Positions 25,445 through 33,223 of a DNA stretch of 64,000 bases are shown here, one piece after another. Location: positions 212,369-276,368 of the forward strand of contig JAYOEY010000003.1 of assembly GCA_038116945.1 (NCBI GenBank). Reading direction: 5' to 3'. This DNA comes from JAYOEY01 sp038116945 (GTDB taxonomy: Bacteria; Pseudomonadota; Alphaproteobacteria; MPNO01; UBA2964). Position 1 is the stretch's first letter. Every line of letters starts with the position of its first letter. The notes below the pieces were generated by a model. It searched no databases. It saw nothing but the letters and a program-made list of their open reading frames with translations, and had not been told where the DNA came from. The translations under genes were made by a program, and so were the position numbers.

Positions 25445-26491
25445 TTACAGGCGTCCGCCGATTTCCGGCGAATCCGGCCCATAGCGCAGCGCCCGGAAGA
25501 TATTCCTTATGACCTCGCCGCCGCGGACATTTTGATGCGGCGAAACGAATTCCCACACGATGTCGCCGTCGGGCGCGACCTCGAACAGCCGCCCGTGACG
25601 CCCTTCGCAGATGAAGGTATTGCCGTTGGGCAGGCGCTGGGCGCCGCTGATGCGCGGCGAAAAGAACGTATCGACCGGCGAGCCCTTGTATTCCCAGACG
25701 GTTTCCCTGGTGTCGGGATCGATCTCCAGCACCCGCGAATGTTCCAGATTGACCTGCTCGCTGCCGTTGGCGAACAGGGTGATATGGCCGTTGGCGAGCC
25801 GCCTGGGGTCGTGCTGGCCGCCCCATTTGCGGTCCGACATTTCCCACAGAAGATTACCTGTCCTGCGATCCACCAGGGCGACCAGGTCGAGGTCGCGCCA
25901 GCTCACCAGGATGTTGCCGTCCGCCTGCACGAAACAGGCGTTGGCGTGGGCGTATTCGTGGCGCGGCCGGTTGGGGCGCTGCGGGTATCTTTCGATCGGG
26001 AATTTCTCGAGCATTCGCCATTCCCAGACGATCTCGCCCGCCGGGTTCACCTCGCGCAGCACGTCGAAATAGACGCCGCCATCCTCGTGCTCGCTGCCCG
26101 GCAGGCCGCCGATTTCCGGCAAATCCTCGGTCGCGATCAGCTCCCACGCGAGGTAAAGCGTGTTGCCGTTGGGCAGCCGGTTGAAATCGTGATGCTGGGT
26201 CGGGTCGGTGTAATCCCACAGGATATTGCCGTTCCAGTCGAGCTCCAGCAGACGGCCGCCGCGCGGCGCAAAGGGCGGACCTTCCGGCGTCTGGCAGCTC
26301 ACCAGCAGATTGCCGCTGGGCAGCAGCTGGCCGTAATTGCCCAGAATTTGCGGCAGGTCCCATTTATGGACGACCTCGCCTGCCATATCGATCAGGAAGA
26401 CCTCGCTGCCGTTCGACGGCGCATACAGCGAGAACCCAGGAAACGCCCGCGCCGGATCGTGTTCGGTGACGCCGAATCTCAGAGGCCGCAT
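25445..26491 (-). CDS. Arylsulfotransferase-family beta-propeller protein
   Basis: A 348-residue protein built from repeated beta-propeller strands, each with a GxxLxLxxNGNILWxY-like pattern (LELDWNGNILWDYTD, GEIVWEWRML, RETVWEYKGS, DGDIVWEFVSPH). It fits the ASST/arylsulfotransferase family. HHDFNRLPNGNTLYLAWE and HEYAHANACFVQADGNILVS hold His residues at likely catalytic positions. Family enzymes move sulfuryl groups between phenols; other members are not enzymes. There is no signal peptide, which is unusual because typical ASST is periplasmic. It sits in a minus-strand group with two glutathione transferases and an epimerase. Confidence 0.8.
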   Translation of the reverse strand: MRPLRFGVTEHDPARAFPGFSLYAPSNGSEVFLIDMAGEVVHKWDLPQILGNYGQLLPSGNLLVSCQTPEGPPFAPRGGRLLELDWNGNILWDYTDPTQHHDFNRLPNGNTLYLAWELIATEDLPEIGGLPGSEHEDGGVYFDVLREVNPAGEIVWEWRMLEKFPIERYPQRPNRPRHEYAHANACFVQADGNILVSWRDLDLVALVDRRTGNLLWEMSDRKWGGQHDPRRLANGHITLFANGSEQVNLEHSRVLEIDPDTRETVWEYKGSPVDTFFSPRISGAQRLPNGNTFICEGRHGRLFEVAPDGDIVWEFVSPHQNVRGGEVIRNIFRALRYGPDSPEIGGRL

Positions 26492-26575
26492 GCTATCTGT
26501 CCTTTCCCGGTTCGCGTCAGGCAGGGCAGCCTATCGCATCGTCCGCCCGCAGGGAATCGTGCCGCCCGGACCTAC

Positions 26576-27523
26576 TCAGAATTCCAGCACCACCTTGCTG
26601 TAGACCGGGTGGTTGAAGGTCTCGTCGATGGCGTCGGCGAAGGGCGTAGAGGAGACGCCAAAGATGCCGGGCCAGTCGATCACCTCGAACTCGTCCTTCG
26701 CGGTCAGCGCTTCGAGCTGCTGGGTGGTAAAGGGCGGATCGCGATCGAACAGCGCCCACAGCCACAGCAGGAAGCGGAACAGCACGTAGGGGATTTTCAC
26801 GATCAGCGCCTTCGCGCCGGTCGCCCGCCTGATCTCGCGGATGATGTCGATATAGTCGATTTTCTCATGGCCGGAGATGTTGAACACGCCGACAGGGCCG
26901 CGCTTTTCGATGCAGCTCGCGATGATGTCGCTGAAATCGCCGGCATAGAGCGGCTGGCGCATATAGCGCCCGTGGCCGGGGATCGGGAAAACCGGAATGC
27001 GCTTCATCAGCCGCGACAGCCAGCCGAGATGCTTGCGGTCGAACCAGCCGAACATCAAAGTCGGGCGCAGGATCGGGCACGGTATGCCGCTCTCCAGCAC
27101 CATCTTTTCCTGCGCCGTCTTGGTATCGGTATAGAAATCCTCCGCAACGGAAGCGACCACCGATGACGACACATGCACCAGCCAGGGCCGCGCCGCCTCG
27201 TCCATCGCCAGCAGCGCGTCGAGGATGATCCGGGTGGAGGCGACATTGTTGCGCTCGAACGCGCCGTAATCGATGCCGCCGATCTGGGCCTGCAGCATGA
27301 CAACCGCATCGGCCCCGTCGAGATGGGCAAGCCAGTCGCCCTTCTCCGCCAGATCGACCTCTTCAGCGACGATATCGGGATGCGTGTCGCGCAGGACGGC
27401 GAGATTGGCGTGGTGCTTGTCGAGCACGACGATGTCGGCATGGCCGCGCGCCTTGAGCCTGGCGACGAGGTTCTGCCCCACCAGCCCGGCCCCGCCGAAG
27501 AGTATGATCTTGCTGTCTGTCAT
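26576..27523 (-). CDS. NAD-dependent epimerase/NDUFA9-like SDR
   Basis: A 315-residue extended SDR. KIILFGGAGLVGQNLVARL is the Rossmann glycine motif, WLVHVSSSVVASV the Ser block and YTDTKTAQE the YxxxK. The C-terminal part is partly hydrophobic (YVLFRFLLWLWALFD), suggesting membrane contact. Related proteins include complex I NDUFA9-type and sugar epimerases. The neighbours (FAD protein, methyltransferase) favour lipid or glycan modification, but no substrate is shown. It lies 21 bases behind the Xi-type glutathione transferase. Confidence 0.8.
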   Translation of the reverse strand: MTDSKIILFGGAGLVGQNLVARLKARGHADIVVLDKHHANLAVLRDTHPDIVAEEVDLAEKGDWLAHLDGADAVVMLQAQIGGIDYGAFERNNVASTRIILDALLAMDEAARPWLVHVSSSVVASVAEDFYTDTKTAQEKMVLESGIPCPILRPTLMFGWFDRKHLGWLSRLMKRIPVFPIPGHGRYMRQPLYAGDFSDIIASCIEKRGPVGVFNISGHEKIDYIDIIREIRRATGAKALIVKIPYVLFRFLLWLWALFDRDPPFTTQQLEALTAKDEFEVIDWPGIFGVSSTPFADAIDETFNHPVYSKVVLEF

Positions 27524-27544
27524 GGAATCGTCCCGTGCTTCCCC

Positions 27545-28513
27545 TCACCCCGCCGCGAACCGGTCGCGGTCGTGCGGACGGGTCAGGTCGACGACCGGGC
27601 CGCGCGGCACGATGCCGTTGCCGCCGATGGGGCCGGCAGGGGCGCACACCTGACGCTTCATCGAGGCCACGTCGCTGACCGCGTCGATCCCCGGGGTCTG
27701 GTACAGATCGCGCAGATAGTTCGACAGGTTCGGATAATCCTCGAGATGCCGCAGATTGCACTTGTAGCCCACGTAATAGATCGGATCGAACCGGATCAGG
27801 TTGGGATAGAAGCGCCAGTCGGCCTCGGTCTGCCGGTCGCCGCACAGGTAGCGCCGGCGCGACAGCAGATCGTCGAACTCGTCCAGCGTGCCGAACAGGA
27901 GCTCGATCGACCGGTCGTAAGCGTCCTGGGTCGATGAGCGGCCGCTGCCGTTCACCGCGTCGTTGACGCCCCGCAATACCTTCGCGTTCATCGCGTCGAT
28001 CTCATCGCGCAGCGCCTCCGGGTAAAAGTCGGGCGTGGGCCCGGCAATGCCGCCGAACTCGGTATTGAACATGCGGACGATCTCGGCGGATTCGTTGTTG
28101 ACCACGGTGCAGGTCTTCGAGTCCCACAGCACGGGCACGGTGATCCGCGTGGTGCAGCCTGGATCGCCCAGCGCATAGATCTCGTGCAGGTAATTCGCCT
28201 GCGCGCCGGCGCCCGGCACAGTGTGGGGCCCGTCGACGAAGGCCCAGCCCTGGCCGTCTGGCGCCTGCTCCGTGTTGACCAGCTCGATCGCGCCTTCGAG
28301 CTTCTTGAGCACGCGGAAAATCGCGGTGCGATGCGCCCAGGGACAGACGATGGAAGAATAGAGGACGTAGCGCCCGGCCTCGGCCCTGTAGCCGGAAGAA
28401 CCGTCGGCGGTGATCCGGCTGCGATACTGCGAGGGCTTCTTGACGTACAGCCCTTCGTCGCTCTCCGTGAGAACGTCGTCGAAAGTCCAGCAACCGTTCA
28501 GAAGATGACCCAT
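27545..28513 (-). CDS. Xi-class glutathione transferase / glutathionyl-hydroquinone reductase
   Basis: A 322-residue protein. YVLYSSIVCPWAHRTAIFR holds the CPWAHR catalytic Cys motif of glutathionyl-hydroquinone reductases (YqjG/ECM4). TVPVLWDSKTCTVVNNESAE is the cis-Pro and ES glutathione site, and RYLCGDRQTEADWRFYPNLIRFD is the C-terminal N-cap block. These enzymes reduce glutathionyl-quinones in the cytosol. The ATG leading into MGHLLNGCW was chosen; a longer frame to 28699 adds 62 residues of non-conserved sequence. It is the first gene of the minus-strand run that ends at 22.3 kb. Confidence 0.88.
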   Translation of the reverse strand: MGHLLNGCWTFDDVLTESDEGLYVKKPSQYRSRITADGSSGYRAEAGRYVLYSSIVCPWAHRTAIFRVLKKLEGAIELVNTEQAPDGQGWAFVDGPHTVPGAGAQANYLHEIYALGDPGCTTRITVPVLWDSKTCTVVNNESAEIVRMFNTEFGGIAGPTPDFYPEALRDEIDAMNAKVLRGVNDAVNGSGRSSTQDAYDRSIELLFGTLDEFDDLLSRRRYLCGDRQTEADWRFYPNLIRFDPIYYVGYKCNLRHLEDYPNLSNYLRDLYQTPGIDAVSDVASMKRQVCAPAGPIGGNGIVPRGPVVDLTRPHDRDRFAAG

Positions 28514-28846
28514 GCCCAATGCGCCCGTGTCGTGCGATCCCGCGTTCCGACGCCTGTCGGCGGCAGATACTCCGCGCCGCTTATACAGCGGCACGGTAAA
28601 AACGTGAAATCCGGTCGCCGGCTTCAAGGCGGCATGGCGGCGAAACACAGGCGCCGCCGAAAGGGGGAAACTGGCGCAAGGCTGTGCGGTTGCCGTCATT
28701 ATGGTTAATATCGCGGTTCAGTACGAGGCGTTCCCGGGGAAACGCCGAATGCCTGTAACGGCGTATACATGCAACCGGCGCCCCGGCGCCTGGGATTGCA
28801 GCCGGTATCCCGTGATACGGGCTCAACGATCGGGGAGGCATTTGTC
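28514..28846. other. Intergenic region between divergent genes
   Basis: 333 bases between the minus-strand glutathione transferase and the plus-strand lipoprotein. It should hold promoters for both. It contains a short GC palindrome near 28780 (ggcgccccggcgcc) and a GGGGAGG ribosome site at 28832-28838. No convincing gene, RNA or terminator was seen. In-frame extensions of both neighbours run through it but look non-coding. Confidence 0.4.
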
Positions 28847-29794
28847 ATGCGGCGCATCAGGTACATGCGAAATCTCACGACATCGAAGCGGTGCGGCGGG
28901 TCGGCACGATCATCCGTCCTGGCGGTCATGGTCTGCGGCGCTCTGCTGTCGGCCTGCGCCGGACCCAGCAACGAACAGATCGCGGCGCTGGCGAACACAG
29001 GGATCGCGTTCTCGAAACAGGTGCCGGAAGTCTACGACTACGCGTTCCAGCACGCCGCCCTGCGCGAAAGCGCGGATCTGCTGAAACAGCGGGCAGACAT
29101 GCGGAAGCTCGGCGCGACCGACGGTTCCCGCCTTGAAACGAGCTACAGGAACCGAAAGGCGGCGCTGGCGGAGCGGCAGGATGCGTTCGGCAAGATGATC
29201 GAGCATGCGGCGAAGCTGGAAGCGTACTTTTCCGCGCTGCAGGCGCTGAGCTCGGGAAAAGCGGCCGAAGACGCGGCCGGCACGGCGGACGGAATCGCAT
29301 CGCAGCTCGGTGCCCTGTCGTTGGATTTCAAGGCCATCAAGGTGGGGAGCACCGCCCAGTCGAGCCTGTTCAAGCCGGTAACCGCGCTCGCCGTCTCCAG
29401 CTTTGCCAACGAGAAACTGCAGACGCATCTCAAACAGCATGCGAAGTCGGTGCACGAGGCCATCGCGCTGCAGCGATCGATGTTCAAACTTCTGCTCGAG
29501 CAGGAAAGGACGCGCAGGAAGGCCCCTCACGACGTGGCGCTTCAGCAATCCCTGAAGAACCTCACGTCGGAGCTGCCGGCCGACTGGACTCAGCGATGGG
29601 TGCAAAGTTTCGATTTCAGACTGCAATCGACGCCGGTTTCCGTGGCGGAAAAGGCGACGGGCGAGCTGGAGACCGCCTTCAAGCAGCTTGTCGAAACCGG
29701 CACCGGAACGCTCGCGCAGGTCGAGCGGTCGATCGTCCTGATCGACGCCATCGTATCGATATTCAAGGGAAACCCAACGGGAGCTGATCAATGA
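28847..29794 (+). CDS. Lipoprotein of unknown function
   Basis: A 315-residue protein I do not recognise. Start ATG 28847 has GGGGAGG 8 bases upstream. An N-terminal basic stretch and hydrophobic segment lead to a lipobox, GALLSACAGPS, so a lipid-anchored, probably periplasmic-facing protein is predicted. The rest is almost wholly alpha-helical in character with heptad-like spacing, Ala/Leu/Lys/Gln-rich, and no transmembrane helix. It is coupled by ATGA overlap to a 122-residue partner of similar helical character. The helical content suggests a scaffold, adhesion or toxin-immunity role, but no function can be named. Confidence 0.72.
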   Translation: MRRIRYMRNLTTSKRCGGSARSSVLAVMVCGALLSACAGPSNEQIAALANTGIAFSKQVPEVYDYAFQHAALRESADLLKQRADMRKLGATDGSRLETSYRNRKAALAERQDAFGKMIEHAAKLEAYFSALQALSSGKAAEDAAGTADGIASQLGALSLDFKAIKVGSTAQSSLFKPVTALAVSSFANEKLQTHLKQHAKSVHEAIALQRSMFKLLLEQERTRRKAPHDVALQQSLKNLTSELPADWTQRWVQSFDFRLQSTPVSVAEKATGELETAFKQLVETGTGTLAQVERSIVLIDAIVSIFKGNPTGADQ

Positions 29795-30159
29795 ACGGGC
29801 AGGCGACACCCCTCACGGACCAACAGAAGGCGGCAGCGCAGGCAAAACTCGGCGCGGCGCTGATACAGCTTGCGGCCGCCAAGGCGCTGCTCGACAACGA
29901 CGATTACCGGTCGGGCCTTGGTAACGACGAGAAGCTCAAGGCCATCAACAGCTCTCTGGAACTCGGCGACGAGATCCTCCGGATCGAGAACGCCCAGATC
30001 GCGGACCTCGTCGCCGACGCGGACGCAAACATCGAGGCGCTTGACGGCGCAACGAGCGACCTGGGGAAGGCGCTGACCGAACTGAACGATTTCAACCGCG
30101 TGCTGAGCGCCGTCAGCAGCGTCCTCGGTATCGCCCTGAAATTCGTCGCGCCGGTCTGA
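29791..30159 (+). CDS. Small helical hypothetical protein, partner of the lipoprotein
   Basis: A 122-residue protein whose ATG overlaps the lipoprotein stop (ATGA), so it is translationally coupled. It has Ala/Leu/Asp-rich amphipathic helices in the middle, predicted coiled-coil, and a final hydrophobic stretch (SAVSSVLGIALKFVAPV) that could be a membrane or amphipathic helix. No signal peptide. I know no family for it. The lipoprotein and this protein probably act together; whether the tail anchors it in the inner membrane is inference. It ends 67 bases before the converging cbtA gene. Confidence 0.68.
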   Translation: MNGQATPLTDQQKAAAQAKLGAALIQLAAAKALLDNDDYRSGLGNDEKLKAINSSLELGDEILRIENAQIADLVADADANIEALDGATSDLGKALTELNDFNRVLSAVSSVLGIALKFVAPV

Positions 30160-30225
30160 AGCCCGATCCGGGGCAGGGACGCGCTGAGAAAACGCAAACC
30201 GGGCCGGACGGCGACGGTTTCCCGG

Positions 30226-30960
30226 TCACGCCGTCTCGAACCGCCGCCAGAACCAGGCGCAAAACCCGCCGGTCAGCGTCCAGAAAACGGCGCTGACGAC
30301 GATCGAGGCCGCGGCGAAATGCGCCGAGAGTTCGGGAGGAACCGCGCCGCCCATTGAAGCGGGATGGGGGGCGCCGACCAGGTGGGGGAGGACGAGAACG
30401 AGCAGCCCGGCGCCTTTCCAGTGCTCGGTGAACACCATGAGGCCCAGCCCGAGCGCGGCGCCGGAGACGGCGCACACCCACCAGAGCTGCCGCGCGCCGA
30501 GTTCCGCCGCCATCGTCCCGGGAAGTTCCGGCGGCAGGCCGAGCCCGGGTGCGAGCGTGAACGCGACGAACCCCGCCGCGCCCCAGAGGACGCCGATCCC
30601 GGTCGTCACCGGCCGGCCGCTCAACGCCATGCCGGCGACGATGAGAAGAGCGAATCCGACCCCGAGCAGCATGTTGGCGAGCGCCGTGTAGAGCGTCCGT
30701 TCGATGCCGTCGGCGGGCGTCCAGCCCTCCGGCTCGCCCGCCGCGGGAGCGATCGATTCAGGCGCCGCCGGTTTGGCGCCGTTCCGGAGATGATGGTCGC
30801 CGGCAGACGCGCCGTGACTGTGCCCGTCCTTTCCGCCGCTTCCCTCGAAGGTCTCGGCGTGCAGGATCAGCGGCGTCGTCGTCACGCTCTGAACGCCCGT
30901 GACCAGACCGCCCGAGATGAGCCCGGCAGCGACCGCCGCCAGAAATATCCGTCGAAACAT
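30226..30960 (-). CDS. cbtA: CbtA family cobalt transporter subunit
   Basis: A 244-residue membrane protein of about five helices. The start MFRRIFLAAVAAGLISGGL is the conserved CbtA N-terminus. A His-rich loop (HAETFEGSGGKDGHSHG, then DHHLR) fits a metal-binding segment. Later helices have ALANMLLGVGFALLIVAG and GLPPELPGTMAAELGARQLWW. CbtA acts with CbtB in cobalt uptake and is usually linked to cobalamin riboswitches. No cbtB or riboswitch was found in the window; upstream is only 57 bases and then a tRNA. The extra frame to 31047 overlaps the tRNA and was not used. Confidence 0.87.
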   Translation of the reverse strand: MFRRIFLAAVAAGLISGGLVTGVQSVTTTPLILHAETFEGSGGKDGHSHGASAGDHHLRNGAKPAAPESIAPAAGEPEGWTPADGIERTLYTALANMLLGVGFALLIVAGMALSGRPVTTGIGVLWGAAGFVAFTLAPGLGLPPELPGTMAAELGARQLWWVCAVSGAALGLGLMVFTEHWKGAGLLVLVLPHLVGAPHPASMGGAVPPELSAHFAAASIVVSAVFWTLTGGFCAWFWRRFETA

Positions 30961-31017
30961 CGATGAGTCCCTCCAGCTGACCGCGTCGCCCCCGTCGCGC
31001 CGCGTCGCGGCGGAAAA

Positions 31018-31094
31018 TGGTGGGCCCGGCAGGACTCGAACCTGCAACCAGACCGTTATGAGCGGCCGGCTCTAACCAGTTGAGCTACGGGCCC
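31018..31094 (-). tRNA. tRNA with CAU anticodon, probably Ile2 (lysidine type)
   Basis: The reverse strand folds into a complete 77-base cloverleaf ending in an encoded CCA. The acceptor stem is GGGCCCG pairing with CGGGCCC, the D stem GCTC/GAGC, the anticodon stem GGCCG with CGGTC around loop CTCATAA, and the T-loop TTCGAGT. The anticodon is CAU with A37. The acceptor pairs C4-G69 and C5-G68 match those recognised by TilS in tRNA-Ile2, which argues for an AUA-reading Ile2 tRNA over elongator Met. Confidence in a tRNA is very high; the Ile2 assignment is an inference. Confidence 0.9.
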
Positions 31095-31354
31095 GTCTGC
31101 CTCGCGCCGTACCGGCGATCGGCAGGGGATTCCAGCGCGCAAAAAGACCCGATCGCGCGCGCCGGGTCAAGCGGAACCGGCGCCGATCAGCCGCCTTCCC
31201 CGATATCGCGACAGCGCCCTTTCGTCTGCGCACAGGACCGGTTTGTCCCAATTCAGAACGCAAAAAACGACAAACTGTCGAAAAACTTTACACAATTGCA
31301 TCCGTGGCGATACGGCAACTCCGTAACCCCCTGAAACCGAACAATTTAAGTTTA
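31095..31354. other. Non-coding region upstream of the PEP-CTERM gene
   Basis: The part of the 315-base gap between the tRNA and the PEP-CTERM start that lies before the sigma-54 box. The tRNA promoter must lie here on the minus strand. A/T-rich sequence from about 31250 onward is the likely site of an activator binding region, with gcgatacggcaactccg as one imperfect repeat. No gene seen. Confidence 0.35.
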
Positions 31355-31370
31355 TTGGCATGAGACTTGC
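31355..31370 (+). promoter_or_regulatory. Sigma-54 (-24/-12) promoter for the PEP-CTERM gene
   Basis: TTGGCATGAGACTTGC lies 40 bases upstream of the ATG. GG at 31357-31358 and GC at 31369-31370 are separated by exactly 10 bases, the strict sigma-54 spacing, and the flanks match TTGGCAC-N5-TTGC with one change. PEP-CTERM genes in other bacteria are known to be under RpoN with the PrsK/PrsR system. A perfect palindrome, GGGTATACCC (31384-31393), lies in the probable leader. RpoN, PrsK and PrsR are not in the window. Confidence 0.72.
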
Positions 31371-31409
31371 ATTAATAACGGTTGGGTATACCCGGAACAT
31401 GAACAAAAG

Positions 31410-32180
31410 ATGAACCTGAAGCTCGCAAGCGCCCTCGTATCGATGATCGTCCTGTTTTTCGGGATGGGCGCGCGCGCCATCACGATCGATGCTTTTTCGG
31501 CCGCGCAGAGCCTGTTGGCCGGCTATGGCGGGGCGACGAGCGTCAGTTCCGCTGTCGAGGGACCGGGTGTCCTGGGCGGCGAGCGGGACGCCAGCCTCAA
31601 TCTTTTCTCCACGCCAGGGGCCACGGTCGCGATCGGCGCCGGCGAGGACAACGGCCTGCTCTTCTCCAATGTGGGCGCGGGGGCGTCCCTTACGTTGCGC
31701 TATGACGGCACCGGCGCATCCGGACTCGGCGGCATCGATCTGGCGCAGGGCGGTTTCCAGGATGCCTTCAGCCTGGTGGTCTCCATGCTGGACATCCCGA
31801 TCGATTTACGCATCTCGGTGGAATCGACGGGCGGATCCTCGGCGCTCACGAAACGGGCGATGGGAGAAATTTTCGGAAGGCCGACGGAAACGCTGACGTT
31901 CGAATTCGACGATTTCATTGCGACTGGCGGCAACGGCGCGAATTTCTCGTCGGTCACGGCGATCCAGCTCGACGCGATCAGCCTGTATGGCGGCACCGAT
32001 CTGTCGCTTGGCGATTTCAGCACCACCAGCCTCAACCCGCCACCGCCGCGCCAGCTGTTTCTGTTCGTGACGGAGCAGGACACCATTCCCGTGCCCGAAC
32101 CCGGCACGGCGCTGCTGTTCTGCCTCGGGCTGATCGGCCTGTTCGGCTATCGGTCGGGATATTTCGCCCGGCGGACCTGA
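31410..32180 (+). CDS. PEP-CTERM sorting-signal protein
   Basis: A 256-residue secreted protein. The signal peptide ends near GARA. The body is Gly/Ser/Thr-rich with beta-type sequence and no Cys outside the sorting region. The C-terminus is a PEP-CTERM signal: VPEPGTALLFCLGLIGLFGY followed by basic residues (YRSGYFARRT), that is the PEP motif, a hydrophobic helix and a positive tail. Exosortase recognises this and anchors or releases the protein at the outside of the cell, generally with exopolysaccharide production. No exosortase gene lies in this window. Start ATG 31410 fits the sigma-54 promoter 40 bases upstream. Function of the passenger is unknown. Confidence 0.88.
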   Translation: MNLKLASALVSMIVLFFGMGARAITIDAFSAAQSLLAGYGGATSVSSAVEGPGVLGGERDASLNLFSTPGATVAIGAGEDNGLLFSNVGAGASLTLRYDGTGASGLGGIDLAQGGFQDAFSLVVSMLDIPIDLRISVESTGGSSALTKRAMGEIFGRPTETLTFEFDDFIATGGNGANFSSVTAIQLDAISLYGGTDLSLGDFSTTSLNPPPPRQLFLFVTEQDTIPVPEPGTALLFCLGLIGLFGYRSGYFARRT

Positions 32181-32202
32181 CCCCTGCCCCTGCATCCCCT
32201 TT

Positions 32203-32252
32203 CGGCGTTCCGTGAGCGTCACGCATACGGCGTTCCGTGAGCGTCACGCATA
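32203..32252. repeat. Two tandem copies of a 25-base unit
   Basis: The unit at 32203-32227 is repeated exactly at 32228-32252 with no gap. It contains cgttccgtgagcgtcacgc, itself partly palindromic (gtgagcgtcac). It lies between the PEP-CTERM stop and the terminator, so it is in the 3' untranslated part of the message. Only two copies and no spacers, so it is not a CRISPR array. Confidence 0.85.
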
Positions 32253-32254
32253 AA

Positions 32255-32283
32255 AAAACGGGCCGGAATGTCCGGCCCGTTTT
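32255..32283. terminator. Bidirectional rho-independent terminator
   Basis: A perfect 13-base inverted repeat (32255-32267 and 32271-32283) with a 3-base loop. The stem is GC-rich inside (cgggccgga) and ends in A-run on the left and T-run on the right, so it can terminate both the PEP-CTERM message and the converging minus-strand gene. Confidence 0.9.
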
Positions 32284-32317
32284 CGGTCCGGCGTTGCCCC
32301 CGCCGGATGAATTCTCC

Positions 32318-33223
32318 CTACATCCCGATTTTTTCCGCTTCCCAGGCTTCCTCGGTGATGTCGAGCGTCTTGTGGTCGTGCGTTTCGATCAGGCATTCGC
32401 GGGTGCCGAACCCGATACCGTTGCCGGTTATGCCCTTGCAGTAATCGTACATCCGCTTGGCGAGACCGCGGCCCGGATGGCCGGGGCCGATCGGCCCGCC
32501 GAGAGAGGCATCGTTGCCGTGCCCCCCGGCGCGCCCGGACCCGGCGGACGCATCGGCCTGGGCCGAGCCGCCATAGAGCCGCTGCCAGACATCGCCGCCG
32601 CCCATGTCGTCATCGCCCAGCAGCCCGTCGACCAGCGCGTCGGCATCCGCCGGCAAGGCGTTGATCAGCCGGTTGAGCGTGGCCACCGCCACCGCCTCCA
32701 CCGAGTTCGGCGGCAGGCGCGCATCGACGATCTGGCGTTGGGCGCCGGTGACACGGGCGATTTCCGCCTTGCCGAGCGGCTTGAGCTCGGCGCCGGACTG
32801 CACCGGCACGGCGGCCGACCGCTCGGTGACGACGAGCGCCGGCGCGACGCCGCCGAGGCTTTCCACCGCGCTTTCCGGGATGCTGATCCGCACCGCATGG
32901 AACGCGCGGATTGCCGTGATATCGGCGGCATGGGTGATCGCGACCTCGCGCCGCTTGCCGTCCCGTCCTTCGACGCTGAGCGTCAGCGTCGTGCCGGGCC
33001 CCGGCTTGTAGGCGCGCCCGCTCTGCGGGATGCGGCGGTCGGCCTGCATGCAGAAGGCGCTGAACTGGGCCGAACACAAGCCGTTGTCGCACTGCAGCGG
33101 CACCGGCTCGTGCGTGGCGACGAGCCCGAGGATCTGCGGCGCGGCGGACGCGGCGCCGGCCAGCGCGACGCCGGCGGCGAAAACGGTCAAACCCGTAACG
33201 GAATGGAGAAGACGACGACGCAT
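32318..33223 (-). CDS. Secreted hypothetical protein
   Basis: A 301-residue protein I do not recognise. ATG 33223 has GGGGG just upstream and begins a signal peptide (RRRLLHS, hydrophobic core, ASAAP). An N-terminal Cys-containing segment (CDNGLCSAQFSAFCMQADRR) may hold disulfides. A Gly/Ala/Asp-rich linker lies near 205-235. The C-terminal YDYCKGITGNGIGFGTRECL and HDHKTLDITEEAWEAEKIG is a small Cys-bearing domain. It is likely periplasmic or extracellular. It converges with the PEP-CTERM gene on the shared terminator. There is no operon partner on the minus strand. Confidence 0.72.
   Translation of the reverse strand: MRRRLLHSVTGLTVFAAGVALAGAASAAPQILGLVATHEPVPLQCDNGLCSAQFSAFCMQADRRIPQSGRAYKPGPGTTLTLSVEGRDGKRREVAITHAADITAIRAFHAVRISIPESAVESLGGVAPALVVTERSAAVPVQSGAELKPLGKAEIARVTGAQRQIVDARLPPNSVEAVAVATLNRLINALPADADALVDGLLGDDDMGGGDVWQRLYGGSAQADASAGSGRAGGHGNDASLGGPIGPGHPGRGLAKRMYDYCKGITGNGIGFGTRECLIETHDHKTLDITEEAWEAEKIGM

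Noticed and set aside
30961..31017. cbtB or a cobalamin riboswitch before cbtA
   Set aside because: The gap is 57 bases and is followed by the tRNA; neither fits.
31048..31094. Upstream start for cbtA inside the tRNA
   Set aside because: The extended frame would be tRNA sequence; the signal-like start at 30960 is better.
32203..32252. Short direct repeats as a CRISPR array
   Set aside because: Only two adjoining copies without spacers, and no cas genes.
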